Positions 24,149 through 31,951 of a stretch of DNA of 43,313 nt are shown piece after piece. The notes under the pieces were generated by a model, which saw nothing but the letters and a program-made list of their open reading frames with translations, ran no database searches and was not told where the DNA came from. The number at the start of each line of letters is the position of its first letter. Within the stretch, counting starts at the first letter, position 1. The position numbers were made by a program, and so were the translations under genes. Origin of the DNA: Acetobacteraceae bacterium (GTDB lineage: Bacteria > Pseudomonadota > Alphaproteobacteria > Acetobacterales > Acetobacteraceae); contig JAIEOP010000194.1 in assembly GCA_019750465.1 (NCBI GenBank), forward strand, positions 1 through 43,313, given 5' to 3'.

Positions 24149-25150
24149 TCAATCGGCTTGCTGCGCCTGCCGATGCGCGAAATTCGCGCGGTTCAGCGCC
24201 AGGCGGTGGTCGAGGTAGCGCAGCGGCGGGTAGCGCGGCGGAGCGTCCGGGCCGGTGCAGCTCGGCACCACGCGAATCACCGCCTCGTTGTCCGGGCCGT
24301 AGAAGAAGGGGATGGCGTAGCGCGGCTCCCGCCCCGCATTCACCACGCGGTGCGGCGTCGGCGCGAAGCGGTCGTTGGAATAGCGGCCCAGCATCTCCGC
24401 GGTGTTCACCACGAAGGTGCCCGGGATGGCCGGTGGGCGCAGCCACTCGCCTTCCGGCGTGCGCACCTCGAGGCCGGGCAGCCGCGACTGCGCGAGGAAG
24501 GTCGTGAAGTTGGTGTCGATGTGCGGCGCGAAGCCGAACTGGTCCCCGGCCTCCTCCGGCTGCGGATCGTAGCGGATCAGCCGCAGCGTGCAGGTGGGGT
24601 CGCGGAAGTCGGGATCGAAATGGTCTGGCGGCAGGTCCAGTGCCGCGGCGAAGACCGGCAGCATGCGGTGCGCCAGCGCCTGCATCGCCGTGAAATAGGC
24701 CATGGTGGCGGCGCGGAACTCCGGCATGCCCGCCGGCCAGCGGTTCGGCGCCAGCATCGGCTTGGCCGCAAGGATGTCGGGATGGTCCGGCGGCAGGTCC
24801 TTGATGATGTAGAAGCTCTCGTTGAGGTTCGGCTTGCGGTTCGCATGGATGGTGGAGGTGCGGATCATCTGCGCGCCCTGCGGCAGGTAGCCGACGTTGA
24901 TCTCGCCCACCTGCAGCGGCAGCTTGCGCTCCGTCGGCAGCGCGAAGAATTCGGCGGCGGCGGCGAAGCAGGCATCGGGGAGCGCCTGGGAAACGCCGTG
25001 ATTGGCCAGCACCAGGAACCCGGTGTCGCGGCAGGCGCGCGCGACGTGCCGCGCCAGCGCCGACAGCGCGCCCGTCCCGCCGGCCAGGAAGGGGCCGATG
25101 TCGAGCACCGGGATGCGCCCCCCGCTCGCATCCTGCGTCCCGCCATCCAT
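24149..25150 (-). CDS. Isopenicillin N synthase-like Fe(II) / 2-oxoglutarate oxygenase
   Basis: The ATG at 25150 follows GGGGAGA and gives 333 residues; the longer frame adds unrelated sequence. The N-terminal DIOX_N part begins IPVLDIGPFLAG and includes TGFLVLANHGV. The double-stranded beta-helix carries the iron triad H210-x-D212 (APHIDTNF) and H267 (TPHRVVN). The co-substrate site normally reads R-x-S but here reads R277-Y-A279 (PRYAIPFF), which is noteworthy. Family members oxidise small molecules using 2-oxoglutarate or, in IPNS itself, the substrate. It is the first gene of the operon with an intradiol dioxygenase and a Liv importer, so a catabolic hydroxylation is inferred. Confidence 0.85.
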   Translation of the reverse strand: MDGGTQDASGGRIPVLDIGPFLAGGTGALSALARHVARACRDTGFLVLANHGVSQALPDACFAAAAEFFALPTERKLPLQVGEINVGYLPQGAQMIRTSTIHANRKPNLNESFYIIKDLPPDHPDILAAKPMLAPNRWPAGMPEFRAATMAYFTAMQALAHRMLPVFAAALDLPPDHFDPDFRDPTCTLRLIRYDPQPEEAGDQFGFAPHIDTNFTTFLAQSRLPGLEVRTPEGEWLRPPAIPGTFVVNTAEMLGRYSNDRFAPTPHRVVNAGREPRYAIPFFYGPDNEAVIRVVPSCTGPDAPPRYPPLRYLDHRLALNRANFAHRQAQQAD

Positions 25151-25347
25151 GCGCCGTCTCCCCGACCATCCACCGTCGAACGAGGCAACCACCGCACGGC
25201 TTTCCACCCGTGCAAACTCGAACACCGTCGGGCTACACTCCGTCGGCATCGGGGACACTCCCTCTGCGTCGTGGTAAGTCTTTCCCGCAGAAGAACTTTC
25301 GCCGATTCAGAGCCCCGATGCACCTGACTCTTGCGAGAAATCCGGGA
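25151..25347. other. Upstream region of the catabolic operon
   Basis: No convincing gene lies here. It should hold the promoter of the minus-strand operon that starts at 25150, but I see no clear -35/-10 pair. Part of the region (about 25240-25340) is less GC-rich than neighbouring genes. Short reading frames across it have no supporting start site or recognisable motif. Confidence 0.4.
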
Positions 25348-25491
25348 TAGCAGCCTGTCGGATTTGGGCTCCCTACGCATCAACTTTGCGGCCAGACGGC
25401 CACCTGCGCCACAACGATTCTCTGGGATACGGCGACGCGCAACGTGCGGCCGTTTGGTACGGAACGATCGAGCGAATCCGACAGGCTGCTA
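25348..25491. mobile_element. MITE-like non-coding element with 15-17 bp terminal inverted repeats
   Basis: TAGCAGCCTGTCGGATT (25348-25364) and its exact reverse complement AATCCGACAGGCTGCTA (25475-25491) enclose 110 bases with no protein-coding potential. If the outer TA pairs are taken as target duplications, the element is 140 bp (25350-25489) flanked by TA, the pattern left by IS630/Tc1-mariner-type transposases. It would be mobilised in trans. The right end abuts a second palindrome. The transposase source is not in the window. Confidence 0.6.
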
Positions 25492-25538
25492 GAGCAATAT
25501 CCGATCGGGTGGATTCACCTGATCGGAGGCTGCTCTAG
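25489..25538. repeat. 50-bp imperfect palindrome of the alphaproteobacterial intergenic type
   Basis: CTAGAGCA (25489-25496) pairs with TGCTCTAG (25531-25538). Inside, TCCGATCGGGTG and CACCTGATCGGA pair with one mismatch around a short loop, after three unpaired bases on each side. The GAGCA...CCGATC...GGTG arrangement is like dispersed palindromes I know from Rhizobiales and other alphaproteobacteria. The outer arm supplies the TAG stop codon of aspS. It can form a strong RNA hairpin at the aspS 3' end and may act as a transcript-end structure. Confidence 0.7.
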
Positions 25539-27328
25539 CCCGGGCTCGTCCCGCCTTTCGCCGGCGGAAGGTCCACCCGGATGTGCAGCTCCTTCAGCCG
25601 GGCCGGCTCCACCACGGAGGGCGAGCCCATCATCAGCTCCTCCCCCTGCTGGTTCATGGGAAAGAGGTTCACCTCGCGCAGGTTCGGCTCCTCGGCCAGC
25701 AGCATGACGATGCGGTCGATCCCCGCCGCCATCCCGCCATGCGGCGGCGCGCCGTAGCGGAAGGCGTTGAGCATGCCGCCGAAGCGCTCCTCCACCGCCT
25801 GCGGCGGGTAGCCCGCCAGCCCGAAGGCCTTCACCATGATCTCGGCGCGGTGGTTGCGGATGGCGCCCGAGGCCATCTCGTAGCCGTTGCAGACCACGTC
25901 GTACTGGAAGGCCGGAATGGTCAGCGGGTCCTGGGTCTCGAGAGCCTGCATCTCGCCCTGCGGCATGGAGAAGGGGTTGTGGCTGAAATCAACCTGGCCC
26001 GTCTCCTCGTTCAGCTCGAACATCGGGAAATCGACGATCCAGCAGAAGCGGAAGCCGGAGGTCTCCGAGAGGTTCAGGTCGGTGCCAAGCTTGAGGCGCG
26101 CCTGGCCGGCGAGCTTCGCGGCCTCGTCCGGCTTGCCGGCGGCGAAGAACACCGCGCCGCCGGGCCCGAGGCCGCAAGCCTCGCGGATGGCCACGGCGCG
26201 CTCGGCTTCCAGGTTGCGCGCGATCGGGCCCTTCGGCCCCTCGGCGTCGAAGGTGATGTAGCCGAGGCCGCCGGCGCCCTGCTCGCGCGCCCACTCGTTC
26301 ATCCTGTCGAAGAAGCTGCGCGGGTTGGCGCCGGCGCCTGGCGCCGGGATCGCGCGCACCACGCCGCCCCCGGCCGCGATCTTCGCGAAGAGCCCGAAGC
26401 CCGATCCGGCGAATTGCGCGGTGACGTCGCGGATCACCAGCGGGTTGCGCAGGTCCGGCTTGTCCGTGCCGTAGTCGAGCATCGCCTGCGCATAGGGAAT
26501 GCGGCGCCACGGCCCGCCATCCACGTGGCGCCCCTCGGCGAAGCGCTCGAAGGTGCCGCGCAGCACCGGCTCCATCGTCGTGAACACGTCCTCCTGCGTG
26601 ACGAAGCTCATCTCCACGTCGAGCTGGTAGAACATCAGGGTCCGGTCGGCGCGGCCGGCCTCGTCGCGGAAGCAGGGGGCGATCTGGAAGTAGCGGTCGA
26701 AGCCGGCCACCATCGTCAGCTGCTTGTACTGCTGCGGCGCCTGCGGCAGGGCGTAGAACTTGCCGGGGTGCAGGCGCGCCGGCACCAGGAAGTCGCGCGC
26801 GCCCTCCGGCGAGGAGACCGTCAGGATCGGCGTCTGGAACTCGTTGAAGCCGGTGGCGATCATCCGCTCGCGGATGTCCTGGATCACCTGCGCGCGCAGG
26901 ATCATGTTGCGCTGCAGCCGCTCCCGCCGCAGGTCGAGGAAGCGGTAGCGCAGCCGCATCTCCTCCGGATAGTCCTGCTCGCCGGCGACCTGGAAGGGCA
27001 GGACGTCGGCGGCGGACTGCACCGCAAGCTCGCGTATGCGGAGCTCGATCGCGCCGGTGGGCAGGCGGGGGTTCACCGTCCCCGCCTCGCGCGCCACGAC
27101 GTCGCCGGTCACCGTGATCACGCTTTCGGGCCGCAGGCGGTCGACGGCCTCGAACACCGGCGAGCCCTGCGGCACCACGCACTGGGTCAGCCCGTAATGG
27201 TCGCGCAGGTCGATGAACAGCAGCCCGCCATGGTCGCGCTTGCGGTGCACCCAGCCGGAAAGGCGCGCCGTGCTGCCGGCATCGGAGGCGCGGAGCGCGC
27301 CGCAGGTGTGCGTGCGATAGGCGTGCAT
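25535..27328 (-). CDS. aspS: Aspartyl-tRNA synthetase (probably non-discriminating)
   Basis: This 597-residue class II synthetase has the N-terminal OB anticodon domain ([26 protein letters not shown]), motif 2 ([10 protein letters not shown]) and the bacterial GAD insertion with [15 protein letters not shown]-terminal motif 3 reads [19 protein letters not shown]. It charges tRNA-Asp. In the anticodon loop-recognition site it has His at residue 33 (RDHGG), where E. coli has Leu30, and a Gly in VTGDVV. In Pseudomonas His31 and Gly81 mark an enzyme that also charges tRNA-Asn, which GatCAB then amidates. By that rule this enzyme would be non-discriminating. The start [10 protein letters not shown] is well conserved. 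Its stop lies in a palindromic repeat. Confidence 0.95.
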   Translation of the reverse strand: MHAYRTHTCGALRASDAGSTARLSGWVHRKRDHGGLLFIDLRDHYGLTQCVVPQGSPVFEAVDRLRPESVITVTGDVVAREAGTVNPRLPTGAIELRIRELAVQSAADVLPFQVAGEQDYPEEMRLRYRFLDLRRERLQRNMILRAQVIQDIRERMIATGFNEFQTPILTVSSPEGARDFLVPARLHPGKFYALPQAPQQYKQLTMVAGFDRYFQIAPCFRDEAGRADRTLMFYQLDVEMSFVTQEDVFTTMEPVLRGTFERFAEGRHVDGGPWRRIPYAQAMLDYGTDKPDLRNPLVIRDVTAQFAGSGFGLFAKIAAGGGVVRAIPAPGAGANPRSFFDRMNEWAREQGAGGLGYITFDAEGPKGPIARNLEAERAVAIREACGLGPGGAVFFAAGKPDEAAKLAGQARLKLGTDLNLSETSGFRFCWIVDFPMFELNEETGQVDFSHNPFSMPQGEMQALETQDPLTIPAFQYDVVCNGYEMASGAIRNHRAEIMVKAFGLAGYPPQAVEERFGGMLNAFRYGAPPHGGMAAGIDRIVMLLAEEPNLREVNLFPMNQQGEELMMGSPSVVEPARLKELHIRVDLPPAKGGTSPG

Positions 27329-27402
27329 GGGTGTCGGGAGCCCCGGGTGATCTGCGCGGGGTATGAGCGGGCGGCCGTGCCCCCCGTCAACCCTGGCGCT
27401 GA

Positions 27403-27453
27403 TTGAAAACGGCGCCGTGCCCGCTTATTCTGGCTATCCGGTAGCCATAAGGA
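27403..27453 (+). promoter_or_regulatory. Toxin-antitoxin promoter with palindromic operator
   Basis: TTGAAA (27403-27408) and TATTCT (27426-27431) are spaced by 17 bases and fit a sigma-70-type promoter. TGGCTA (27431-27436) and TAGCCA (27442-27447) form a 6-bp inverted repeat with a 5-base spacer immediately after the -10. This is the expected place for an autoregulating antitoxin. AAGGA (27449-27453) is the ribosome-binding site 7 bases before the ATG. Confidence 0.6.
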
Positions 27454-27460
27454 TTGGGCC

Positions 27461-27748
27461 ATGGCGCTTTACAGCGTGGCGGAGGCGAAGAACCGGCTGC
27501 CCGCCTTAATCGCGGCGGCCGAGCGGGGCGAGGCGGTGACCATCACCCGGCACGGCAAGCCGGTGGTGGAGATCCGAGCCGTCGGGGCGCCGACGCCGGT
27601 GCGCAGGCGCAGCCCGGCCGAGGGCCTTGCCTGGCTGCAGGAGGAGTTGGCGAAGCTGAACCTGCCCCGCTCGGACGTAGACAATGTCGCGCTGATCGAT
27701 GAGATGCGCGAGGCGGATGTCGATCCCGGGATTGCCGACCGCTGGTGA
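27461..27748 (+). CDS. Phd/YefM-type antitoxin of a VapBC-like module
   Basis: This 95-residue protein opens MALYSVAEAKNRLPALIAAAERGEAVTITRHGKPVVEIR, the DNA-binding Phd/YefM fold, in which AEAK..L..L......G....ITR.GKPV is the family pattern. The C-terminal half (about 50-95) is a flexible, Pro- and Asp-containing tail that would wrap round the toxin. It binds its own promoter (see the palindrome at 27431-27447) and neutralises the PIN-domain toxin encoded next. Its stop TGA shares bases with the toxin GTG start. Confidence is high for the family. Confidence 0.88.
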   Translation: MALYSVAEAKNRLPALIAAAERGEAVTITRHGKPVVEIRAVGAPTPVRRRSPAEGLAWLQEELAKLNLPRSDVDNVALIDEMREADVDPGIADRW

Positions 27749-28173
27749 CCACGCTCGACGCCAGCGCACTCGCTTCGATCTTCATCGAGGATGCCCATAG
27801 CCCAACGGTGCGAGCCTGGCTGCGGGTCCAGTCGAGCGCGCCGGCCGTCAGCAGCTTCGCCGCGGCGGAATTCGCCGCGGTGGTGGGCAGGCGCCTCCGC
27901 ATGCGGCTGCTGCCGCGCGACGCTGCCGCGTCCCTGCTTGCCGTCTTCGACACGTGGCTGGCAGCCGAGGCCGAAGCGGTGGATGTCGTCCCCGAGGACC
28001 ACCACGTCGCGGCCACCTTCGTCCGCCGCTTCGATCTCGGCCTGCGCCTACCCGATGCGCTGCATCTCGCGGTGGCGCTGCGCCTCGGCCTGGAGCTGCT
28101 CACTTTCGATGCGCGCCAGGCCGCCGCGGCGCGGGCGCTCGGCGTGGCCTGCGACCCCGCCAGCGCGGCCTGA
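27745..28173 (+). CDS. vapC: PIN-domain ribonuclease toxin (VapC-like)
   Basis: A GTG at 27745 overlaps the antitoxin stop (GTGA). The 142-residue protein has the four acidic metal-binding residues of PIN domains: D5 (TLDASAL), E42 (AAAEFAA), D104 (LPDALHLA) and D122 (LTFDARQA). VapC toxins cleave tRNA or rRNA and stop growth when the antitoxin is degraded. The arrangement antitoxin-toxin with a 4-base overlap is standard. The module separates aspS from rnd and meets the aldo/keto reductase gene tail-to-tail, 6 bases apart. The RNA target is unknown. Confidence 0.88.
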   Translation: MTTLDASALASIFIEDAHSPTVRAWLRVQSSAPAVSSFAAAEFAAVVGRRLRMRLLPRDAAASLLAVFDTWLAAEAEAVDVVPEDHHVAATFVRRFDLGLRLPDALHLAVALRLGLELLTFDARQAAAARALGVACDPASAA

Positions 28174-28179
28174 CCGGCG

Positions 28180-29133
28180 CTACGCCGCGCTTGCCGCGTC
28201 CAGTGCCGCCACGTCCTCCGCGGCCAGACGCAGCTCCGCCGCCTTTGCAAGCTCCGCCAGCTGGTCCGGGTTGGTCGCGCTGGCGATCGGCGCCGTGATC
28301 CCGGGCTTCGCCAGCTGCCAGGCGAGCGCCACCTGCCCCGGCGTCGCGCCATGCCGCGCCGCCACCGCATCCAGCGCCGCCAGCACCCGCATGCCCCGCG
28401 CATCCAGGTACTTGCTCATGCCGCGGGCGCCGCGCGGGCTCTTCGAGAGGTCGGCCTCGCTGCGGTACTTGCCGGTCAGGAAGCCGGAGGCCAGGGCATA
28501 GTAGGTGATGATGCCCACCCCGTGCTCGATGCAGAGCGGGACCAGGTCGGCCTCGATGCCGCGTTCCATCAGGTTGTAGTGGGGCTGCAGGCTCTCGTAG
28601 CGCGGCAGGCCGTGCTTCGCACTGGCCTCCAGCGAGGCGCGCAGCCGCGCGGGGCTGAAGTTGGAGGCGCCGATGGCACGCACCTTGCCGGCCTCCATCA
28701 GCGCCTGGTAGGCGCCGAGCGTCTCCTCCGGCGGCGTCACCTCGTCGTCGCGGTGCGACTGGTAGAGGTCGATGCGCTCGATGCCGAGCCGGGCCAGCGA
28801 ATCCTCGACGGCGCGGGCGATGTAGGCGGCCGAGAGCCCCTTGCCCTTGCCCGGCATCTCGATGCCGCACTTGGTGAAGATCAGCACCCGGTCCCGCACG
28901 CCGGGCCGCGCCTTCAGCCAGGCGCCCATCAGCCGCTCGGATTCGCCGCCGCTGTGGCCGGGCACCCAGGCGGAATAGACGTCGGCGGTGTCGAGGGCGA
29001 CCAGGCCCCGCTCCACGCAGCCATCCAGCAGGCGGAAGGTCATGGCCTGGTCCGCCGTCCAGCCGAAGACGTTGCAGCCGAAGATGATCGGCGGGACCTT
29101 CAGGCCGGACCGGCCGAGCTCGCGGTGTTCCAT
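28180..29133 (-). CDS. Aldo/keto reductase
   Basis: This 317-residue protein is a TIM-barrel NADPH-dependent reductase with the full catalytic tetrad: D48 (LDTADVY), Y53, K88 (FTKCG) and H127 (LYQSHRDD). The C-terminal IGASNFSPARL and PIASATNPDQL segments bind the cofactor. It belongs to the AKR subgroup often annotated as Tas- or YghZ-like, reducing aldehydes or ketones of unknown identity. It is monocistronic on the minus strand, divergent from rnd. The start at 29133 (MEHRELGRSGLKVPPI) is the family start. Confidence 0.9.
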   Translation of the reverse strand: MEHRELGRSGLKVPPIIFGCNVFGWTADQAMTFRLLDGCVERGLVALDTADVYSAWVPGHSGGESERLMGAWLKARPGVRDRVLIFTKCGIEMPGKGKGLSAAYIARAVEDSLARLGIERIDLYQSHRDDEVTPPEETLGAYQALMEAGKVRAIGASNFSPARLRASLEASAKHGLPRYESLQPHYNLMERGIEADLVPLCIEHGVGIITYYALASGFLTGKYRSEADLSKSPRGARGMSKYLDARGMRVLAALDAVAARHGATPGQVALAWQLAKPGITAPIASATNPDQLAELAKAAELRLAAEDVAALDAASAA

Positions 29134-29255
29134 GGCAGCGTCTCCATTGCGGGGGGAAGCTTGCCCCCGGCCCCGCGGCAGCGCCAGGGGTGGGGGGATC
29201 GCCTGCCCCGGACGGAGGTTTCGCCGGATCGCGCGCCGGGCTAGAAGGGCTGCAC

Positions 29256-30479
29256 ATGAGCCGCCGTTCCCCCGGCCACGGAGTCGCCTCCGTTGCCGCC
29301 CGCCCCGCAGGCGCCAGCCCCGCGCCCGTCCTGATCACCACGACCGAGGACCTCGCCGCCCTGTGCGGACGGCTGGCGCAGGAAGCCTTCGTCACGGTCG
29401 ATACCGAGTTCATGCGTGAGCGGACCTATTGGCCCGAGCTCTGCGTGGTGCAGCTCGGCGGCGCGCGGGAGGTCGCGGTGGTGGACGCCCAGGCGCCGGG
29501 GATCGACCTCGCCCCGCTCGGCGCCCTGCTGGCCGATGCGCGCGTGATGAAGGTGGTCCATGCCGCCCGGCAGGACGTGGAGATCTTCCTGCTGAAATTC
29601 GGCGCCGTGCCGACCCCGATCTACGACACCCAGATCGCCGCCATGGTGGCCGGATTCGGTGACCAGGTCAGTTACGACCAGCTCTGCCGGTCGCTCGCCG
29701 GAATCGGCATCGACAAGGCGCACCGCTTCTCGGACTGGTCGGCGCGGCCGCTCTCGGCCAGCCAGATCGCCTATGCCGCCGCCGACGTCATCCATCTGCG
29801 CCGGATCTACGCTGCCCTGACCGAGCGGCTGGAGCGCGAGGGCCGCACCGCCTGGGTGGCGGAGGAGATGGCCGCACTGGCCGAGCCCGCCACCTACCTC
29901 GTCGATCCCGACAGCGTCTGGGAGCGCATGAAGCCGCGCACCCACAACCGCCGCTTCCTCGGCGTGCTGCGGGCCATTGCCGCCTGGCGGGAGCGCGAGG
30001 CGCAGCGCATCAACATCCCCCGCGGCCGCCTGGTGAAGGACGAGACGCTGCTGGAGATCGCCGCGACGGCGCCGGAGACCGTGGCCGAGCTGGCCCGCGC
30101 CCGCGGCATCTCGGAGGGCTTCGCCAAGGGCAGGAGCGGCACCTCGCTGCTCGCCGCCATCGCCGCGGCCAAGGCCCTGCCCGAGGATGAGCTGCCCGAG
30201 GCGCCGAAGGAGCAGCGCCGCGGCCCGCCGCCCTCCCCCGCCCTGATCGCGCTGCTGAAGGTGCTGCTGGCCGCGAGGAGCGAGGAGCATGGCGTGGCGC
30301 CGAAGCTGCTGGCCAGCAGCGACGACCTGGAAGCCCTGGCCGCCGATCCGGAGCCGGACCTGCCGCTGCTGCATGGCTGGCGCCGCGCCGTCTTCGGCGA
30401 CAGCGCCCTGGCGCTGAAGGCCGGGCGCCTCGCGCTCGGCGTCGATGGCCGCAGGATCGTGCTCATCCCGGCGCGCTGA
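29256..30479 (+). CDS. rnd: Ribonuclease D
   Basis: The ATG at 29256 gives 407 residues; the alternative upstream in-frame start adds low-complexity sequence. The DEDDy exonuclease domain is complete: D49 and E51 (VDTEFMRE), D107 (HAARQDVEIF), and Y173 with D177 (AYAAADVIHL). An HRDC domain follows (about 215-290). The enzyme trims 3' ends of tRNA precursors. In alphaproteobacteria rnd stands beside aspS, as here, but an aldo/keto reductase and a toxin-antitoxin pair lie in between. The N-terminal 20 residues are a Ser/Pro/Ala extension. Confidence 0.92.
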   Translation: MSRRSPGHGVASVAARPAGASPAPVLITTTEDLAALCGRLAQEAFVTVDTEFMRERTYWPELCVVQLGGAREVAVVDAQAPGIDLAPLGALLADARVMKVVHAARQDVEIFLLKFGAVPTPIYDTQIAAMVAGFGDQVSYDQLCRSLAGIGIDKAHRFSDWSARPLSASQIAYAAADVIHLRRIYAALTERLEREGRTAWVAEEMAALAEPATYLVDPDSVWERMKPRTHNRRFLGVLRAIAAWREREAQRINIPRGRLVKDETLLEIAATAPETVAELARARGISEGFAKGRSGTSLLAAIAAAKALPEDELPEAPKEQRRGPPPSPALIALLKVLLAARSEEHGVAPKLLASSDDLEALAADPEPDLPLLHGWRRAVFGDSALALKAGRLALGVDGRRIVLIPAR

Positions 30480-30530
30480 CGTCGCCCCCGGCGATCGGCT
30501 TGGATGCCGCCGCTCGTGGCGACCGGGCCG

Positions 30531-31859
30531 TCAGGGGCCGGGCGGCGGCCGGAGCGGCGCGCTCGGCAGCACCGCCGGCGCGGCCCCCGTCGGCAGCGGC
30601 GCGCGCAGCCTGCCGGCGACGCCGTCCACCATCGCCTCGATCAGCGTGAACACCGCCTCCAGCGCGAAGCCCACGAAGAAGGCGACCGCCGCGAGCGAGA
30701 GGGTGAGATCCGCCACCGTCACCGGATGGTCACCGCTCCAGACCGCGCCGAGCAGCCCGCCGAGCACCGTGGCGAGCAGCACGCGCAGCACCGAATGCCA
30801 GCCATCGCGGATTTCGAGCGTATGGTCCGAGAGCCGCTGGTCGAGCCGGCGCAGCACATAGGCGCAGCCGCCGATGCTGCCCATCAGCAGCGGCAGCACG
30901 AAGCCGGAGAGCACCGCGATGATGCCGCCGGTGCGCATCTCCGTCCGGTTCCAGTCATGTGCCCCCACCGGCGATCCGGCGGGGATCGGCGGCACCTCGG
31001 TATCGGCGCAGCTGTTCCCGGCGAAGCGCCACAGCGGCACGAAGCGCTGCGTCCGGCAATTCCAGTCCTGCAGGCGCAGGAACACCAGGGCCTCGCGCTT
31101 CGCCGCCTGCGCCCATTGCGAGCACAGCGCCTGCGCCTGGGAGCCCGCCTCGCCGCCGGCGGGGGCACGCCAGCGGCGCTGGTCGCCCTCGCCCTCGGGG
31201 CTGCAGAAGGGCAGGAAGGCCGTCGGTGCCGCGCCGCCGGCCGCGCCGGATACCCCGGCGGGTCCCCCGCCCTGCGGCTGCGCGGCAGCCGCCGGCTGCG
31301 CGATCCAGGCGGCCTGCGGCAGCTTGGCCAGCTCGCCGAAGATGGTATCCAGCTGGGTCCGGACCTCCTGCAGCTGCTGCATCATCCGCCGCCCGTCGTC
31401 GACATGCGCCAGCAGCGCCAGCGCGCAGAGCATGGCCACCGCGACCCAGGCGATGATCAGCTTGACGACGAGGCGGAGGCGCCAGACGCGGGCGCGCACC
31501 TCCTCCGGCGGCTCGTTGCCCTCCAGCGCCGTGCGCAGGTAGGCGCTGGTCAGCCGGATCGTGCTCGCATTCGCCGGCGCCGCCTGGCGGCTCAGCACGT
31601 CCACGCAGGCGGCAAGCGCCTCGATCTGCGCGTGGTCGGCGGCGATCGCCGTCGGATCCGCGGTCAGCACGTAGAGCGCCGAGTTCCCGACCTCCGGGCC
31701 GGAGACGGCGACGCCGAGCGCCCGGTCCGTGCGGCGGGCCACGTGGCGCAGCAGCAGCCGCCCGTCGTGCTGCAGGTCGCGCACGAAGTCGATGGCGCCG
31801 GACGCGTCGGCCCGCGGGCCGGCCTGCGACAGCGGCGGCAGCGTCGAGTCGTCGGGCAT
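30531..31859 (-). CDS. Hypothetical four-helix membrane protein
   Basis: This 442-residue protein begins at ATG 31859 (MPDDSTLPP) and is not a family I recognise. The first 130 residues are soluble and helical. Membrane helix 1 is at about 131-152 and is followed by an amphipathic coiled coil and a Gln/Gly/Ala linker. A loop domain then carries four cysteines (219, 246, 268, 284), probably two disulfides, facing the periplasm. Helices 2 to 4 are at about 311-336, 357-375 and 386-411, and a Pro-rich tail ends it. It sits between rnd and ppx. Unlike its neighbours it is not part of the well-known ppk-ppx set. A sensing or channel role is possible but unsupported. Confidence 0.7.
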   Translation of the reverse strand: MPDDSTLPPLSQAGPRADASGAIDFVRDLQHDGRLLLRHVARRTDRALGVAVSGPEVGNSALYVLTADPTAIAADHAQIEALAACVDVLSRQAAPANASTIRLTSAYLRTALEGNEPPEEVRARVWRLRLVVKLIIAWVAVAMLCALALLAHVDDGRRMMQQLQEVRTQLDTIFGELAKLPQAAWIAQPAAAAQPQGGGPAGVSGAAGGAAPTAFLPFCSPEGEGDQRRWRAPAGGEAGSQAQALCSQWAQAAKREALVFLRLQDWNCRTQRFVPLWRFAGNSCADTEVPPIPAGSPVGAHDWNRTEMRTGGIIAVLSGFVLPLLMGSIGGCAYVLRRLDQRLSDHTLEIRDGWHSVLRVLLATVLGGLLGAVWSGDHPVTVADLTLSLAAVAFFVGFALEAVFTLIEAMVDGVAGRLRAPLPTGAAPAVLPSAPLRPPPGP

Positions 31860-31951
31860 GGTCGGGCGCCTCCGGACCGGTTCAGTGCCGATCCTAGCGC
31901 CATCCTGGGCGCCCCGCGCATCCCGTGAATGCATGACCCGCGGGCAGGCGC

